Of a DNA stretch of 64,000 bases, positions 52,335 through 61,097 are shown piece after piece (within the stretch, counting starts at the first letter, position 1; the number at the start of each line of letters is the position of its first letter). Source of the DNA: Hyphomicrobiales bacterium (GTDB lineage Bacteria > Pseudomonadota > Alphaproteobacteria > Rhizobiales > Beijerinckiaceae); NCBI GenBank assembly GCA_017302635.1, contig JAFLCX010000002.1:682501-746500 (forward strand). Direction: 5' to 3'. Made by a program: the position numbers and the translations under genes. The notes beneath the pieces were generated by a model. The model saw only the letters and a list, made by a program, of their open reading frames with translations. It did not search any database and was not told the origin of the DNA.

Positions 52335-52941
52335 GGGACTGGACCGTTTCGAGCGCATCGAGGTGGGCTCGGCGCACGAGCTGAGGGATTGGCTTGCATC
52401 CAACAGCTCCAGCAGCACCTCGGTATGGCTCGTAACGTCCCGCAAGCATGTCGAGGGTCGGCATCTCGCCTGGCCTGATCTCGTCGACGAACTTCTCTGC
52501 TTCGGATGGATTGACAGCCTGCCGCGCAAGCTCGATCAAGACCGAACCATGCACCTCATCTCGCCGCGCAAGCCCGGCAGCGGCTGGTCCGCGATCAACA
52601 AGGCGAAGGTCGAAAGACTCATCGCCGCGGGGCGGATGACGGCCAAGGGGCTAGCGGCCATCGAGGCCGCAAAACGCGATGGTTCATGGGATGTGCTCGA
52701 TGCGGCGGACCCCGACAATCCGCCGGAAGACCTCGTTGCGGCGATGACGGAAAACCCTGTCGCCGAAGGATTTTTTTCTCGTTTTCCGCGTTCCTCGAAG
52801 CGCGCCATTCTTGAATGGATCACGCTCGCGAAAACGCCGGAAACACGCGCCAGGCGCATCGCCGAGACCGTGCGGCTCGCGAGCGAGAACCGCAAGGCCA
52901 ACCATCCCAAAGGGCGCGATGCCGGTCCGAAACCGAAATAA
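52327..52941 (+). CDS. YdeI/OmpD-associated family protein
   Basis: A 204-residue cytosolic protein of the YdeI family, for which no reaction is proven. Typical segments: ELRDWLASNSSSSTSVWLVTSRKHVEGRHLAWPDLVDELLCFGWIDSLPRKLDQDRTMHLISPRKPGSGWSAINKAKVERL and the C-terminal FFSRFPRSSKRAILEWITLAKTPETRARRIAETVRLA. Its ATG lies 8 bases inside the end of the flavin reductase gene, so the two are co-translated. Confidence 0.82.
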   Translation: MPEGLDRFERIEVGSAHELRDWLASNSSSSTSVWLVTSRKHVEGRHLAWPDLVDELLCFGWIDSLPRKLDQDRTMHLISPRKPGSGWSAINKAKVERLIAAGRMTAKGLAAIEAAKRDGSWDVLDAADPDNPPEDLVAAMTENPVAEGFFSRFPRSSKRAILEWITLAKTPETRARRIAETVRLASENRKANHPKGRDAGPKPK

Positions 52942-53051
52942 GTCGCGGCTGATGATCTGATTCAAGTCGCTCGGAATTCGATGCCGTATTCGAGTTTAAA
53001 ATATTGAAAAACATGGATTTTTATAACATTCGGTCGAAAAAAGACTTTGCT

Positions 53052-53750
53052 TCACACCGAGCGTGTGATCCCGCCATCAACCCGGATGTTCTGGCCGGTG
53101 ATGTAGCCAGCATCTTCGGAGAGCAGGAAGGCGGCGGTTTTGGCAATTTCCTCGACCTTGCCATAACGCCCCATCGGGATGCGCGCCTTGAATACGTCCT
53201 TCTCGGGAAGTGAATCGATAAAGCCCGGCAAGATGTTGTTCATGCGAATGTTTTGGGCGGCGTAACGGTCGGCGTAAAGCTTCGTGAAGCTCGCCAGCCC
53301 CGCCCGCAAGGTGCAGGAAATCGGGAAGGCCGGGTCGGGCTCGAAAGCCGCGAAGGTCGAGATGTTCACGATGGATCCACCGCCTTGTCTCTCCATGATC
53401 GGGGTCACAATCCGCGCGACTTTCACAACATTGAGAATGATGAGATCGAGCCCCTTCATCCAGTCGGCATCGGTGAGCGCCAGAAGGTCACCCTTGGGCG
53501 GATGGCCGGTCGAGAGCACCGCACCATCGATGCGTCCGTAAGCGCTCATGGTGGCTTCGACGAGGCGCGCGAGGTCGGCCTCTTCGGTCACCGAACCGGT
53601 GATCCCGATGCCGCCGAGTTCCCGGGCGAGTGTCTCGGCATTCCCCGAAGGCGAGAGCAGGGCCACTTTCCAGCCGCGCGAAACGAGTTCACGCGCCGAA
53701 GCTCCGCCCATGCCTTTTCCGGCGCCGGTGAGGATCGCGACCTTTGACAT
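53052..53750 (-). CDS. SDR-family protein lacking the YxxxK catalytic pair
   Basis: A 232-residue short-chain dehydrogenase/reductase fold. The cofactor motif TGAGKGMGG (8-16) and the structural serine S131 (IVNIST) are intact, as is the C-terminal GYITGQNIRVDGG. However the position of the catalytic tyrosine is Ser145 and that of the lysine is Arg149 (S-C-T-L-R, aligned on the following AGLASFTKLYADRYA), and the usual NAG motif reads STG. It may be a divergent enzyme or a binding protein. It is co-directional with, and 4 bases after, an enol-lactonase-like gene, so the pair probably works in one pathway. Confidence 0.85.
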   Translation of the reverse strand: MSKVAILTGAGKGMGGASARELVSRGWKVALLSPSGNAETLARELGGIGITGSVTEEADLARLVEATMSAYGRIDGAVLSTGHPPKGDLLALTDADWMKGLDLIILNVVKVARIVTPIMERQGGGSIVNISTFAAFEPDPAFPISCTLRAGLASFTKLYADRYAAQNIRMNNILPGFIDSLPEKDVFKARIPMGRYGKVEEIAKTAAFLLSEDAGYITGQNIRVDGGITRSV

Positions 53751-53754
53751 GCGC

Positions 53755-54549
53755 TCAGGCCTTCAGGAAGGCCGCGACGGCCTTGTTGTAGTCGGTCGGG
53801 TTCTCGCAATTCGAGATATGCGCTCCGGGGATGACGATCTTTTGCGCAGCCGGAATGTTCTGCGCCATGATCTCGCCCATCGCGGGTGTGGTGGCGGGGT
53901 CTTCGGCACCGATCAGCACAAGAACCGAGTTCGTGATGCCCTTGATGCTCTCGCGCTGGTCCATGTCGCGGATCGCGGCACAACAGCCAGCATAGCCGGC
54001 CGGCGAAGCCTTGCGCACCATATCGGTCACGCGCGTGACTTCTGCCGCATTGGTCTCATTGAAGCCTTTGGTGAACCAGCGCAGTTTCATCGCCTCGGCG
54101 ATCGGGTCCATGCCCTTCGAGAGTGCCATGCGGATGCGTGCGTTCCAGTCCGTTGCCGGCGGTCCCATGAAAGCGGCGGTGTTGCCGAGCACGGCCCTGC
54201 CGATGCGGTCTCGCTGGTGCGTGAGGAGCCACTGGCCGACCATTCCGCCCATCGAGCAGCCGACCCAGTGCGCCTTGTGGATGTGCAGCCCGTCCATGAT
54301 GCGCAGGGCATCCTGCGCCAGTTGCGCGAGGTTGTAGGGCCCCGGCGTGGCACCCGTCTCGCCGTGCCCGCGCACATCGTAACGGATGACGCGATGGGTT
54401 TTGGAGAAAAACGCCGCCTGATGATCCCACATTTCAAGGCTCGCCCCGAGCGAGTTCGAGAAGATGATCGGCTCGGCACCTTTGGGGCCCTCATAGGTGA
54501 CCCGGAAGGTGATGTCATCAAAAGCGAGGCGGATGGTTTCGGAAGGCAT
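53755..54549 (-). CDS. Alpha/beta hydrolase, 3-oxoadipate enol-lactonase-like
   Basis: A 264-residue alpha/beta hydrolase similar to PcaD. Seen: IIFSNSLGASLEMWDHQAAFF (oxyanion region), YDVRGHGETGATPGPY, the nucleophile elbow VGCSMGGMVGQWLL, the acid in LIGAEDPATTPA and the catalytic histidine in PGAHISNCENP. PcaD opens the enol-lactone in the beta-ketoadipate route, but no other pca gene is nearby, so the substrate is uncertain. The ATG at 54549 has AAAGAGA upstream. It is divergent from coxS and 4 bases before the SDR gene. Confidence 0.83.
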   Translation of the reverse strand: MPSETIRLAFDDITFRVTYEGPKGAEPIIFSNSLGASLEMWDHQAAFFSKTHRVIRYDVRGHGETGATPGPYNLAQLAQDALRIMDGLHIHKAHWVGCSMGGMVGQWLLTHQRDRIGRAVLGNTAAFMGPPATDWNARIRMALSKGMDPIAEAMKLRWFTKGFNETNAAEVTRVTDMVRKASPAGYAGCCAAIRDMDQRESIKGITNSVLVLIGAEDPATTPAMGEIMAQNIPAAQKIVIPGAHISNCENPTDYNKAVAAFLKA

Positions 54550-54799
54550 GGTCTCTTTCCCGGCAGATTGAATGCGGCCGCATCTTTCCGGCATGGGAGG
54601 GAGCTTGGCAAGCCTCCGGAGTGTGGCGAGCTTTCGGAGAGAGTCGACGAAGGTCCAGTGCAATCCCGCTTGACGGTTTCATTGGAATAGGTCCAGATTG
54701 TCGAAATCGGCCCAAAATCCGCGCCTCAACAGCGGTCCGGGCTGCGAGGAAGCGCCGAAATCGCATCAAATTCGCCGAATTTTGCGAAAGGGAGAGTCT

Positions 54800-55288
54800 A
54801 TGCCCAAAATCAGCATGACAGTGAATGGCAAGGCCGTGAGCGGAGATGTCGATGCCCGCACCTTGCTGGTGGCTTTCCTGCGCGATCACCTGCGACTGAC
54901 TGGCACACATGTCGGCTGCGATACCAGCCAGTGCGGCGCCTGCGTCGTGCATGTGAACGGCAAGGCCATCAAGGCCTGCACCACCCTGGCACTCTCCTGT
55001 GCCGGTGCGGATGTGCTGACGATCGAGGGGCTTGCCAGCGGGCAGGATCTGCACCCGATGCAGGCGGCTTTCCGAGCCCATCACGGGCTCCAGTGCGGGT
55101 TCTGCACGCCGGGTATGATCATGGCCGCGATCGATATGGTGAACCGGCTCGGCCCGAACCTCTCGGAGGAGACGATCCGCCACGAGCTGGAGGGCAATAT
55201 CTGCCGCTGCACGGGCTACCACAACATCGTCAAGGCCATTCAGGCCGGGGCCGCCGCGATGGGCGGCATGAAGGTCGCGGCCGAGTGA
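54800..55288 (+). CDS. coxS: Molybdenum hydroxylase iron-sulfur subunit (CoxS-like)
   Basis: The small [2Fe-2S] subunit of a CO-dehydrogenase-type molybdenum hydroxylase. The 162-residue protein has the plant-ferredoxin-type cluster cysteines C40, C45, C48 and C60 ([16 protein letters not shown]) and the second cluster C99, C102, C135 and C137 ([21 protein letters not shown]). All eight are present. The ATG at 54800 follows AAGGGAGAG. It starts the coxS-coxL-coxM operon; the 250 bases before it, shared with the divergent hydrolase gene, show no site I can name. Confidence 0.95.
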   Translation: MPKISMTVNGKAVSGDVDARTLLVAFLRDHLRLTGTHVGCDTSQCGACVVHVNGKAIKACTTLALSCAGADVLTIEGLASGQDLHPMQAAFRAHHGLQCGFCTPGMIMAAIDMVNRLGPNLSEETIRHELEGNICRCTGYHNIVKAIQAGAAAMGGMKVAAE

Positions 55289-55338
55289 GCCGCGCCTTGT
55301 CCTGAACCCAGCCGTCACGTTTTCCCGGGAGAGAACCC

Positions 55339-57702
55339 ATGTCAGCCACCGGAATTGGTGCCCGCGTCGCGCGGAAAGAGGATTTCCGCTTCATCACCGG
55401 CAAGGGCAATTACACCGACGATATCAACCGGCCCGGTCAGGCCTATGCCTATTTCCTGCGCTCGCCGCACGCGCATGCCAACATCAAGGCGATCGACATC
55501 AAGAAGGCCGCAAATATGCCGGGCGTCGTCGGCATTCTCACCGGCGATGATCTCGCGAAAGACAAGATCGGCGGCTTGATCTGCGGCTGGATGATCCACA
55601 ACAAGGATGGATCACCCATGAAAGCCGGAGCGCATCCGGCGCTGGCGCAGGGCAAGGTGCGCTATGTCGGCGACCATGTCGCGGTGGTGATTGCGGAAAG
55701 CCTCGCCGAAGCGCGCGATGCGGCCGAGGCCATCAAGGTCAACTATGATGTCTTGCCCGCGGTGGTCGACCTCGCTTCAGCGACCAAGAAAGGCCAGCCC
55801 GCGATCCATGATGCTTCGCCCGACAATCAGGTTTTTGACTGGCATCTGGGCGACAAGGCCGCAACGGACGCGGCCTTCAAGAAAGCCAAGCACGTCACGC
55901 GGCTTGATATCCTCAACAACCGCCTCGTGCCCAATGCGATGGAGCCTCGCGCTGCGATCGGCGATTACAATGCGGGCGAGGACGCTTTCACGCTCTACAC
56001 CACCAGTCAGAACCCGCATGTCGCGCGCCTCGTTCTCTCGGCCTTCATCGGCATTGCACCCGAGCACAAATTGCGCGTGATCGCGCCGGATGTTGGTGGC
56101 GGGTTTGGCTCGAAAATCTTCATCTATGCCGAGGAAACCGTCTGCGTCTGGGCGGCGAAAAAGGTCGGCCGCCCGGTGAAATGGGTCGCCGACCGCACCG
56201 AGGAATTCCTTTCGGTGGCGCATGGACGCGACCATCTCACCCATGCCGAACTCGCAACCGACGAGAACGGCAGGATTACGGCTGTCCGTGTGAAAACGCG
56301 CGCCAATCTCGGGGCGTATCTCTCGACCTTCGCCTCGTCGGTGCCGACTTACCTCTACGCGCCGCTTCTCTCGGGGCAGTACAACATCCCGGCCATCTAT
56401 GCCGAGGTCGAGACGGTCTACACCAATACATCCCCGGTCGATGCCTATCGGGGTGCCGGGCGCCCCGAAGCGACCTTCGTGATTGAGCGGTTGGTGGAAG
56501 TCGCGGCGCGCGAGCTGGGGCAGGATCCGGCGAGCTTCCGGCGGAAGAACTTCGTCAAATCCTTCCCGCACCAGACGCCGGTGATCATGTGCTACGACGC
56601 GGGTGATTATAATGCCTCGCTCCAGAAAGCCCTTTCCATGCATGATGTGAAGGGCTTCGCGAAGCGCAAGCGCGAGAGCGCCAAGAAGGGCATGCTGCGC
56701 GGTCTTGGCTATTCCGCCTACATCGAGGCCTGCGGCATCGCGCCTTCGGCGGCGGTGGGCTCGCTCGGTGCGGGTGTCGGCCTGTGGGAGAGCGCCGAGG
56801 TGCGCGTCAACCCGATTGGTACGGTCGAAATCCTCACCGGCTCGCACAGCCACGGGCAGGGGCACGAAACCACCTTCGCCCAGCTTGTTTCGGATCGGCT
56901 CGGCATCCCGATCGAGAATGTCTCGATCGTGCATGGCGACACCGACAAGGTGCAGATGGGCATGGGCACCTATGGCTCGCGCTCGGGAGCCGTGGGCATG
57001 AGCGCGATCGCCAAGGCGCTCGACAAGGTCGAGGCCAAGGCGAAAAAGGTCGCGAGCTTCGTGCTCGAGGCGTCCGAGGCCGATATCGAGTTCAAGAATG
57101 GCAAGTTCTCGGTGAAAGGCACGGATAAATCGATCGATTTCGGCTCCGTGGCCTTGCAGGCCTATATCGCGCACAAATTCACCGGCCAGCAGCTGGAGCC
57201 GGGGCTGAAAGAGGGGGCGTTCTATGATCCCACCAACTTCACCTTCCCCTCGGGCGTGCACATCTGCGAAGTCGAGATCGACCCGCAGACGGGCGTGACT
57301 GCAATCGCGAAATGGACCGCTGTCGATGATTTCGGCAACATCATCAATCCGATGATTGTCGAGGGTCAGGTGCATGGCGGCATCGCACAAGGTGTCGGCC
57401 AGGCGCTGCTCGAAGGCGCTGTTTACGACAAGAATGGCCAGCTGCTGACCGCGAGCTACATGGATTACACCATGCCGCGCGCAGCCGATCTGCCGAGCTT
57501 CCAGATCGGCACCACGCTCACGCCGTGTCCCTCGAACCCGCTCGGCATCAAGGGCTGCGGCGAGGCGGGCGCGATTGCAGCCCCGGCGGCGGTGATGAAC
57601 GCCATCACCGATGCTCTGGGACACGAGAACATCGCTATGCCAGCGACACCTCAGGCGGTGTGGAAGGCGGCACAGGCGACGCTCGCGAAAGCGGCGGAAT
57701 AA
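55339..57702 (+). CDS. coxL: Molybdenum hydroxylase large subunit, form II CoxL-like
   Basis: The 787-residue catalytic subunit binding molybdopterin cytosine dinucleotide. Cofactor segments DVGGGFGSK (251-259) and GQGHETTFAQ are clear, and the active-site glutamate is E742 (GCGEAG). The active-site loop reads AYRGAGR (369-375). This is the form II signature; true form I CO dehydrogenase has AYxCSFR with a selenium/copper-ligating cysteine. So the physiological substrate may not be CO. The gene order S-L-M also fits form II. 50 bases after coxS, 24 before coxM. Confidence 0.95.
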   Translation: MSATGIGARVARKEDFRFITGKGNYTDDINRPGQAYAYFLRSPHAHANIKAIDIKKAANMPGVVGILTGDDLAKDKIGGLICGWMIHNKDGSPMKAGAHPALAQGKVRYVGDHVAVVIAESLAEARDAAEAIKVNYDVLPAVVDLASATKKGQPAIHDASPDNQVFDWHLGDKAATDAAFKKAKHVTRLDILNNRLVPNAMEPRAAIGDYNAGEDAFTLYTTSQNPHVARLVLSAFIGIAPEHKLRVIAPDVGGGFGSKIFIYAEETVCVWAAKKVGRPVKWVADRTEEFLSVAHGRDHLTHAELATDENGRITAVRVKTRANLGAYLSTFASSVPTYLYAPLLSGQYNIPAIYAEVETVYTNTSPVDAYRGAGRPEATFVIERLVEVAARELGQDPASFRRKNFVKSFPHQTPVIMCYDAGDYNASLQKALSMHDVKGFAKRKRESAKKGMLRGLGYSAYIEACGIAPSAAVGSLGAGVGLWESAEVRVNPIGTVEILTGSHSHGQGHETTFAQLVSDRLGIPIENVSIVHGDTDKVQMGMGTYGSRSGAVGMSAIAKALDKVEAKAKKVASFVLEASEADIEFKNGKFSVKGTDKSIDFGSVALQAYIAHKFTGQQLEPGLKEGAFYDPTNFTFPSGVHICEVEIDPQTGVTAIAKWTAVDDFGNIINPMIVEGQVHGGIAQGVGQALLEGAVYDKNGQLLTASYMDYTMPRAADLPSFQIGTTLTPCPSNPLGIKGCGEAGAIAAPAAVMNAITDALGHENIAMPATPQAVWKAAQATLAKAAE

Positions 57703-57726
57703 TTCGGGCGAAGAGGAGACAAAGCC

Positions 57727-58533
57727 ATGTACGCTTTTGATTATCACCGCCCCGCGACGCTCCGGCAGGCCGCGAACCTTCTGGCGAAGAATGCCGACGC
57801 AAAACTTCTGGCGGGCGGGCATACACTTCTGCCCACCATGAAGCAGCGGCTCGCGAGCCCCTCGGCTCTGGTCGATCTGTCCGGCATTGCCGAGCTGTCG
57901 GGCATCACGCAGAAGGGAAAGACGCTGGTCATTGGTGCAACGACGCCGCATGCCGAGGTCGCCGCCTCGCCGCTCGTGCAGGCGGCTCTGCCGGGCCTTG
58001 CGGCTCTCGCGGGCGGCATCGGGGATCCGCATGTGCGCCACAAGGGCACGATCGGCGGTTCGATCGCCAACAATGATCCCGCTGCCGACTACCCGGGCGC
58101 GATGCTCGCGCTCGGCGCGACAATCGTCACCAACAAGCGGCGGATTGCCGCCGAGGACTTCTTTACGGGTCTCTTCTCCACTGCTCTGGAGGATGGCGAG
58201 ATCATCACGAAGGTGATTGTGCCTACGGGCGGAAAATTTGCTTACGTGAAATTCCGCAACCCGGCCTCGCTCTACGCGATGGTCGGCGTCGCGGTCTCGA
58301 AGAAGGGCGGCAATGTGCGCGTTGCGATCACGGGCGCCGGTTCAGATGGCGTGTTCCGCTGGGCTGAGGCCGAAAAGGCGCTGAAGGCGCGCTTCTCGTC
58401 GAAATCGCTTGGCACGGTGAAAACGCCAGCCGCGAAGGAGCTGAATTCGGATATCCATGCCTCGGCTGAATATCGCAGCCACCTCATCGGCGTGATGGCG
58501 AAGCGTGCCGTGGACGCTGCGAATATGAAATAG
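57727..58533 (+). CDS. coxM: Molybdenum hydroxylase FAD subunit (CoxM-like)
   Basis: The medium subunit carrying FAD, 268 residues. The two FAD-binding motifs are AGGHT (29-33) and TIGGSIANNDPAADYPG (from residue 108). The start FDYHRPATLRQAANLLA and the ending HLIGVMAKRAVDAA are typical. It passes electrons from the iron-sulfur subunit to the respiratory chain. It ends the structural operon; a hairpin-forming repeat (58544-58551 with 58577-58584) follows, before a convergent gene. Confidence 0.94.
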   Translation: MYAFDYHRPATLRQAANLLAKNADAKLLAGGHTLLPTMKQRLASPSALVDLSGIAELSGITQKGKTLVIGATTPHAEVAASPLVQAALPGLAALAGGIGDPHVRHKGTIGGSIANNDPAADYPGAMLALGATIVTNKRRIAAEDFFTGLFSTALEDGEIITKVIVPTGGKFAYVKFRNPASLYAMVGVAVSKKGGNVRVAITGAGSDGVFRWAEAEKALKARFSSKSLGTVKTPAAKELNSDIHASAEYRSHLIGVMAKRAVDAANMK

Positions 58534-58590
58534 GGCAGGGGGCGCGCGACGCCGTAGAACAATGCCGTGCCTGCGACGTCGCGCTGTGCT

Positions 58591-58956
58591 TCACATGGCG
58601 GGGTAGAAGAAGCGCTCTTCGACAATCTTGCCGTCGCGCACGGTGTAGAGCCCCCATTCCTTGCTGTTCTGAATGCGCTGGCCGGTGGCCTTGATCGTGA
58701 AATCCATCGCGAATTCCACCAGGAACTGGTTGCCATTCACGAAGGGGCCCTCGCTCGTGACATTGTGGATCTCGTGATTAGCATACCACCAATCGGATTT
58801 GGCCCTCACAGCGTCCCGTCCCCGGCACACGGACATCGGGCCTTCCATGGCCTCATAGCTGGCGATATCGTCGGCGTTGAATTTGGTGGCGGCGGCCTCG
58901 TGGTCGCCGGCTTTGAGCATCGCGGTGAAGGCTTCGGCTGTTTCTTTCGTTGTCAT
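58591..58956 (-). CDS. NTF2-like/SnoaL-type small protein
   Basis: A 121-residue protein of the NTF2-like cone fold (SnoaL-type), which is used by isomerases, hydrolases and binding proteins. Seen: ETAEAFTAMLKAGDHEAAATKFNADDIASYEAMEGPMSVCRGRDAVRAKSDWWYANHEIHNVTSEGPFVNGNQFLVEFAMDF and the ending EWGLYTVRDGKIVEERFFYPAM, in the usual order. It is the only gene on the minus strand inside the cox locus and breaks it between coxM and coxD. Function unknown. Confidence 0.82.
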   Translation of the reverse strand: MTTKETAEAFTAMLKAGDHEAAATKFNADDIASYEAMEGPMSVCRGRDAVRAKSDWWYANHEIHNVTSEGPFVNGNQFLVEFAMDFTIKATGQRIQNSKEWGLYTVRDGKIVEERFFYPAM

Positions 58957-59107
58957 GGGTATCTCCCGTCCTGAAGGTCATGGTGTATGGTCGAGCGCGC
59001 CGGAACATCCCTAGAACAGATTTCGTGACGGCCCAACGGCCTCTCCTGACAGTTTGAGTCAGGAGTGTTTTCCTTTCGCCCTGATCCGCGTCCTCGTGCT
59101 GAGCCCC

Positions 59108-59710
59108 ATGTTGTCTCTGCTTGAATTTACACTGACCTCCCTGCTGATCGAGCTCACGCCCGGCCCGAACATGGCCTATCTCGTCGCGCTCTCGCTGAGC
59201 GAAGGGCGACGCGCCGGGCTTGCGGCTGTGGCGGGGGTGACGCTCGGTCTCGCGGTTGTCGGGGTTCTGGCAGTGCTTGGGCTCGCCGCGATCGTTGCCG
59301 CCTCGCCCGTCCTGCAGGATATCCTGCGCTATGCCGGCGCGGCTTTTCTCCTTTACCTCGCATGGGAAGCCTGGCGCGGTGCTGATGACGGGGCGCACCA
59401 GCCGATGGGGCGGCGCGCGGCCTTCGGGCGAGCCTTGCTGACCAATCTTCTGAACCCGAAAGCGGCGGCTTTCTACCTCACCGTGTTGCCCCTGTTCCTT
59501 CCGAAAGAAGCAATCGGCAGCACGGGCTTGTCGCTGGCGCTGGTCGCGATCTACGTTGGGGTTGCGACCGTCGTTCATGCCTCCTTGGTGCTGTTCGCGG
59601 TCCGTCTGAGGCCCTATCTTCTGACAGATGGCCGGCAGGTTGTGGTCCGTCGGTTTTTTGCGCTTGCCCTTGCGGCGGTCGCGTTCTGGTTTTTCTGGGA
59701 ATCCCGCTGA
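59108..59710 (+). CDS. LysE-family translocator
   Basis: A 200-residue membrane protein of the LysE/RhtB exporter family, with six hydrophobic helices. Hallmarks: FTLTSLLIELTPGPNMAYLVALSLSEGRRAGLAAVAGVTLGL, YAGAAFLLYLAWEAWRG and NLLNPKAAAFYLTVLPLFL. It would export amino acids or similar small metabolites. The ATG at 59108 is preferred since it puts helix 1 at the N-terminus. Its last base is the first base of coxD, so it is probably transcribed with the cox maturation genes, although its link to them is unclear. Confidence 0.85.
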   Translation: MLSLLEFTLTSLLIELTPGPNMAYLVALSLSEGRRAGLAAVAGVTLGLAVVGVLAVLGLAAIVAASPVLQDILRYAGAAFLLYLAWEAWRGADDGAHQPMGRRAAFGRALLTNLLNPKAAAFYLTVLPLFLPKEAIGSTGLSLALVAIYVGVATVVHASLVLFAVRLRPYLLTDGRQVVVRRFFALALAAVAFWFFWESR

Positions 59711-60609
59711 TGCATGCGCCGACTTCCATCGCCGAAACCCGCGCCCTGCTCGCCGCGGGGAACTATATCGGCGATACCCCGCTCGCGACCGTGCTGTTCC
59801 TGGCGCTGAAAATGGGGCGTCCTCTGTTTCTCGAAGGCGAGGCGGGCGTCGGCAAGACCGAGATCGCCAAGGTGCTGGCCAGCGCGCTGGGGCGCAAGCT
59901 GATCCGCCTGCAGTGCTATGAGGGGCTGGATGCGGCCTCCGCCCTCTACGAATGGAATTATGCCGGGCAGATGATGGCAATCCGGTTGGCTGAAGCATCT
60001 GGAGAGACAGATCGCGCACGGCTGGCGGATGATGTGTTTTCCGAGCGCTTCCTGCTGCGTCGCCCCTTGCTTCAGGCGCTGGAACCGGACGCCGCCGGTC
60101 CGCCCGTTCTGCTCATCGACGAGCTTGACCGCACGGATGCCGCCTTCGAGGCTTTCCTGCTGGAAATCCTGTCGGATTTTCAGGCGACGATCCCTGAGAT
60201 CGGCACGGTCAAAGCCAAGCATCCGCCCATCGTGATCATCACCTCGAACCGCACTCGCGAGGTGCATGATGCCCTCAAACGCCGCTGCCTCTACCATTGG
60301 GTCGATTACCCGGATGCGGCGCGGGAACTTGCGATCCTGAAGGCGAAAGTGCCGGATGCCCCGGCCAAACTCTCGAAGCAGATCGTGGCCTTCGTGCAGG
60401 CCATCCGCCGCGAGGAGCTGTTCAAGGCGCCTGGTGTGGCGGAAACGCTCGATTGGGCGACGGCCCTCGTCGAACTCGATGCTGTAGCCCTCGACCCGGC
60501 CATCGTCTCGGATACATTGGGCGCGCTTCTGAAAGTGCAGGATGACATCCAGCGCATGCAGGCGGGGTTGGCCAAGCAGATATTGGATGAGATCAAGGCG
60601 GGGAAATGA
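59710..60609 (+). CDS. coxD: MoxR-type AAA+ ATPase CoxD
   Basis: CoxD is a MoxR-family ATPase that helps build the active site of CO-dehydrogenase-type enzymes. The 299-residue product has Walker A GEAGVGKT (43-50), the region YEGLDAASALYEWNYAGQM typical of CoxD-like MoxR proteins, Walker B VLLIDELD (133-140) and the sensor segment VIITSNRTREVHDALKRRCLYHWVDYP. Partner VWA protein CoxE lies 480 bases downstream. The start overlaps lysE-like stop by one base and the stop overlaps the YkgJ-like start by 4 bases. Confidence 0.93.
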   Translation: MHAPTSIAETRALLAAGNYIGDTPLATVLFLALKMGRPLFLEGEAGVGKTEIAKVLASALGRKLIRLQCYEGLDAASALYEWNYAGQMMAIRLAEASGETDRARLADDVFSERFLLRRPLLQALEPDAAGPPVLLIDELDRTDAAFEAFLLEILSDFQATIPEIGTVKAKHPPIVIITSNRTREVHDALKRRCLYHWVDYPDAARELAILKAKVPDAPAKLSKQIVAFVQAIRREELFKAPGVAETLDWATALVELDAVALDPAIVSDTLGALLKVQDDIQRMQAGLAKQILDEIKAGK

Positions 60610-61097
60610 CCGGGAGAACCTGTGGAACCTGCACGCTCTGCTGCAAGCTTTTTCCCGTGCCGCCGCTGGAAAAGCCGGCGGGCAAATGGTGCCCGCATGT
60701 GGTGCAGGGCAAGGGTTGCGGCATTCACGAAACGCGCCCGCAACTGTGCCGCGCCTTCGATTGCCAATGGATCGAGAACCCCGATCTCGGGCCGGAATGG
60801 AAGCCGGAATATTGCAAATTCGTGCTCTCGATCTATCCCGGCACGAACTCGCTGGCCGTGACGGTCGATCTCGGTTTTCCGGCCAACTGGCGTCACGAAC
60901 CCTATATCCGCAGCCTGCGCCGCTGGGCCGAAGCCGCACTGGCGCAGGGCGATCAGGTGCTGGTTTTTACGGGCGGGAAGGTGACGGCCATCCTGCCGCA
61001 CGGAGAGCAGGAACTGGGCGAAATCCGCCCCGGCGACCGGATCGTTTCGCTGAAAGGTCCGCGCGGTTACGCGGTGGAACTGCGCCGTGGCGGTTAA
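60606..61097 (+). CDS. Cysteine-rich YkgJ-like (Zn/Fe-chelating) protein
   Basis: A 163-residue protein with a YkgJ-type cysteine cluster: CGTCTLCC at residues 6-13, then Cys29, Cys38 (GKGCGIHETRPQLCRAFDC) and Cys48, Cys53 and Cys70. The C-terminal half is a small beta domain (QVLVFTGGKVTAILPHGEQELGEIRPGDRIV). Such domains are thought to bind zinc or iron. It is wedged between coxD and coxE with overlaps of 4 and 11 bases, so it must be made with them. A role in metal handling for enzyme maturation is inferred. Confidence 0.75.
   Translation: MTGRTCGTCTLCCKLFPVPPLEKPAGKWCPHVVQGKGCGIHETRPQLCRAFDCQWIENPDLGPEWKPEYCKFVLSIYPGTNSLAVTVDLGFPANWRHEPYIRSLRRWAEAALAQGDQVLVFTGGKVTAILPHGEQELGEIRPGDRIVSLKGPRGYAVELRRGG

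Noticed and set aside
55777..58041. A 750-codon open frame antisense to coxL and coxM
   Set aside because: Complete CoxL and CoxM reading frames with cofactor motifs occupy the other strand. The antisense frame has no recognisable fold or ribosome site.
58544..58584. An 8-bp inverted repeat after coxM as a terminator
   Set aside because: The loop is 25 bases and no U-run follows on either strand. It may form, but evidence for termination is lacking.
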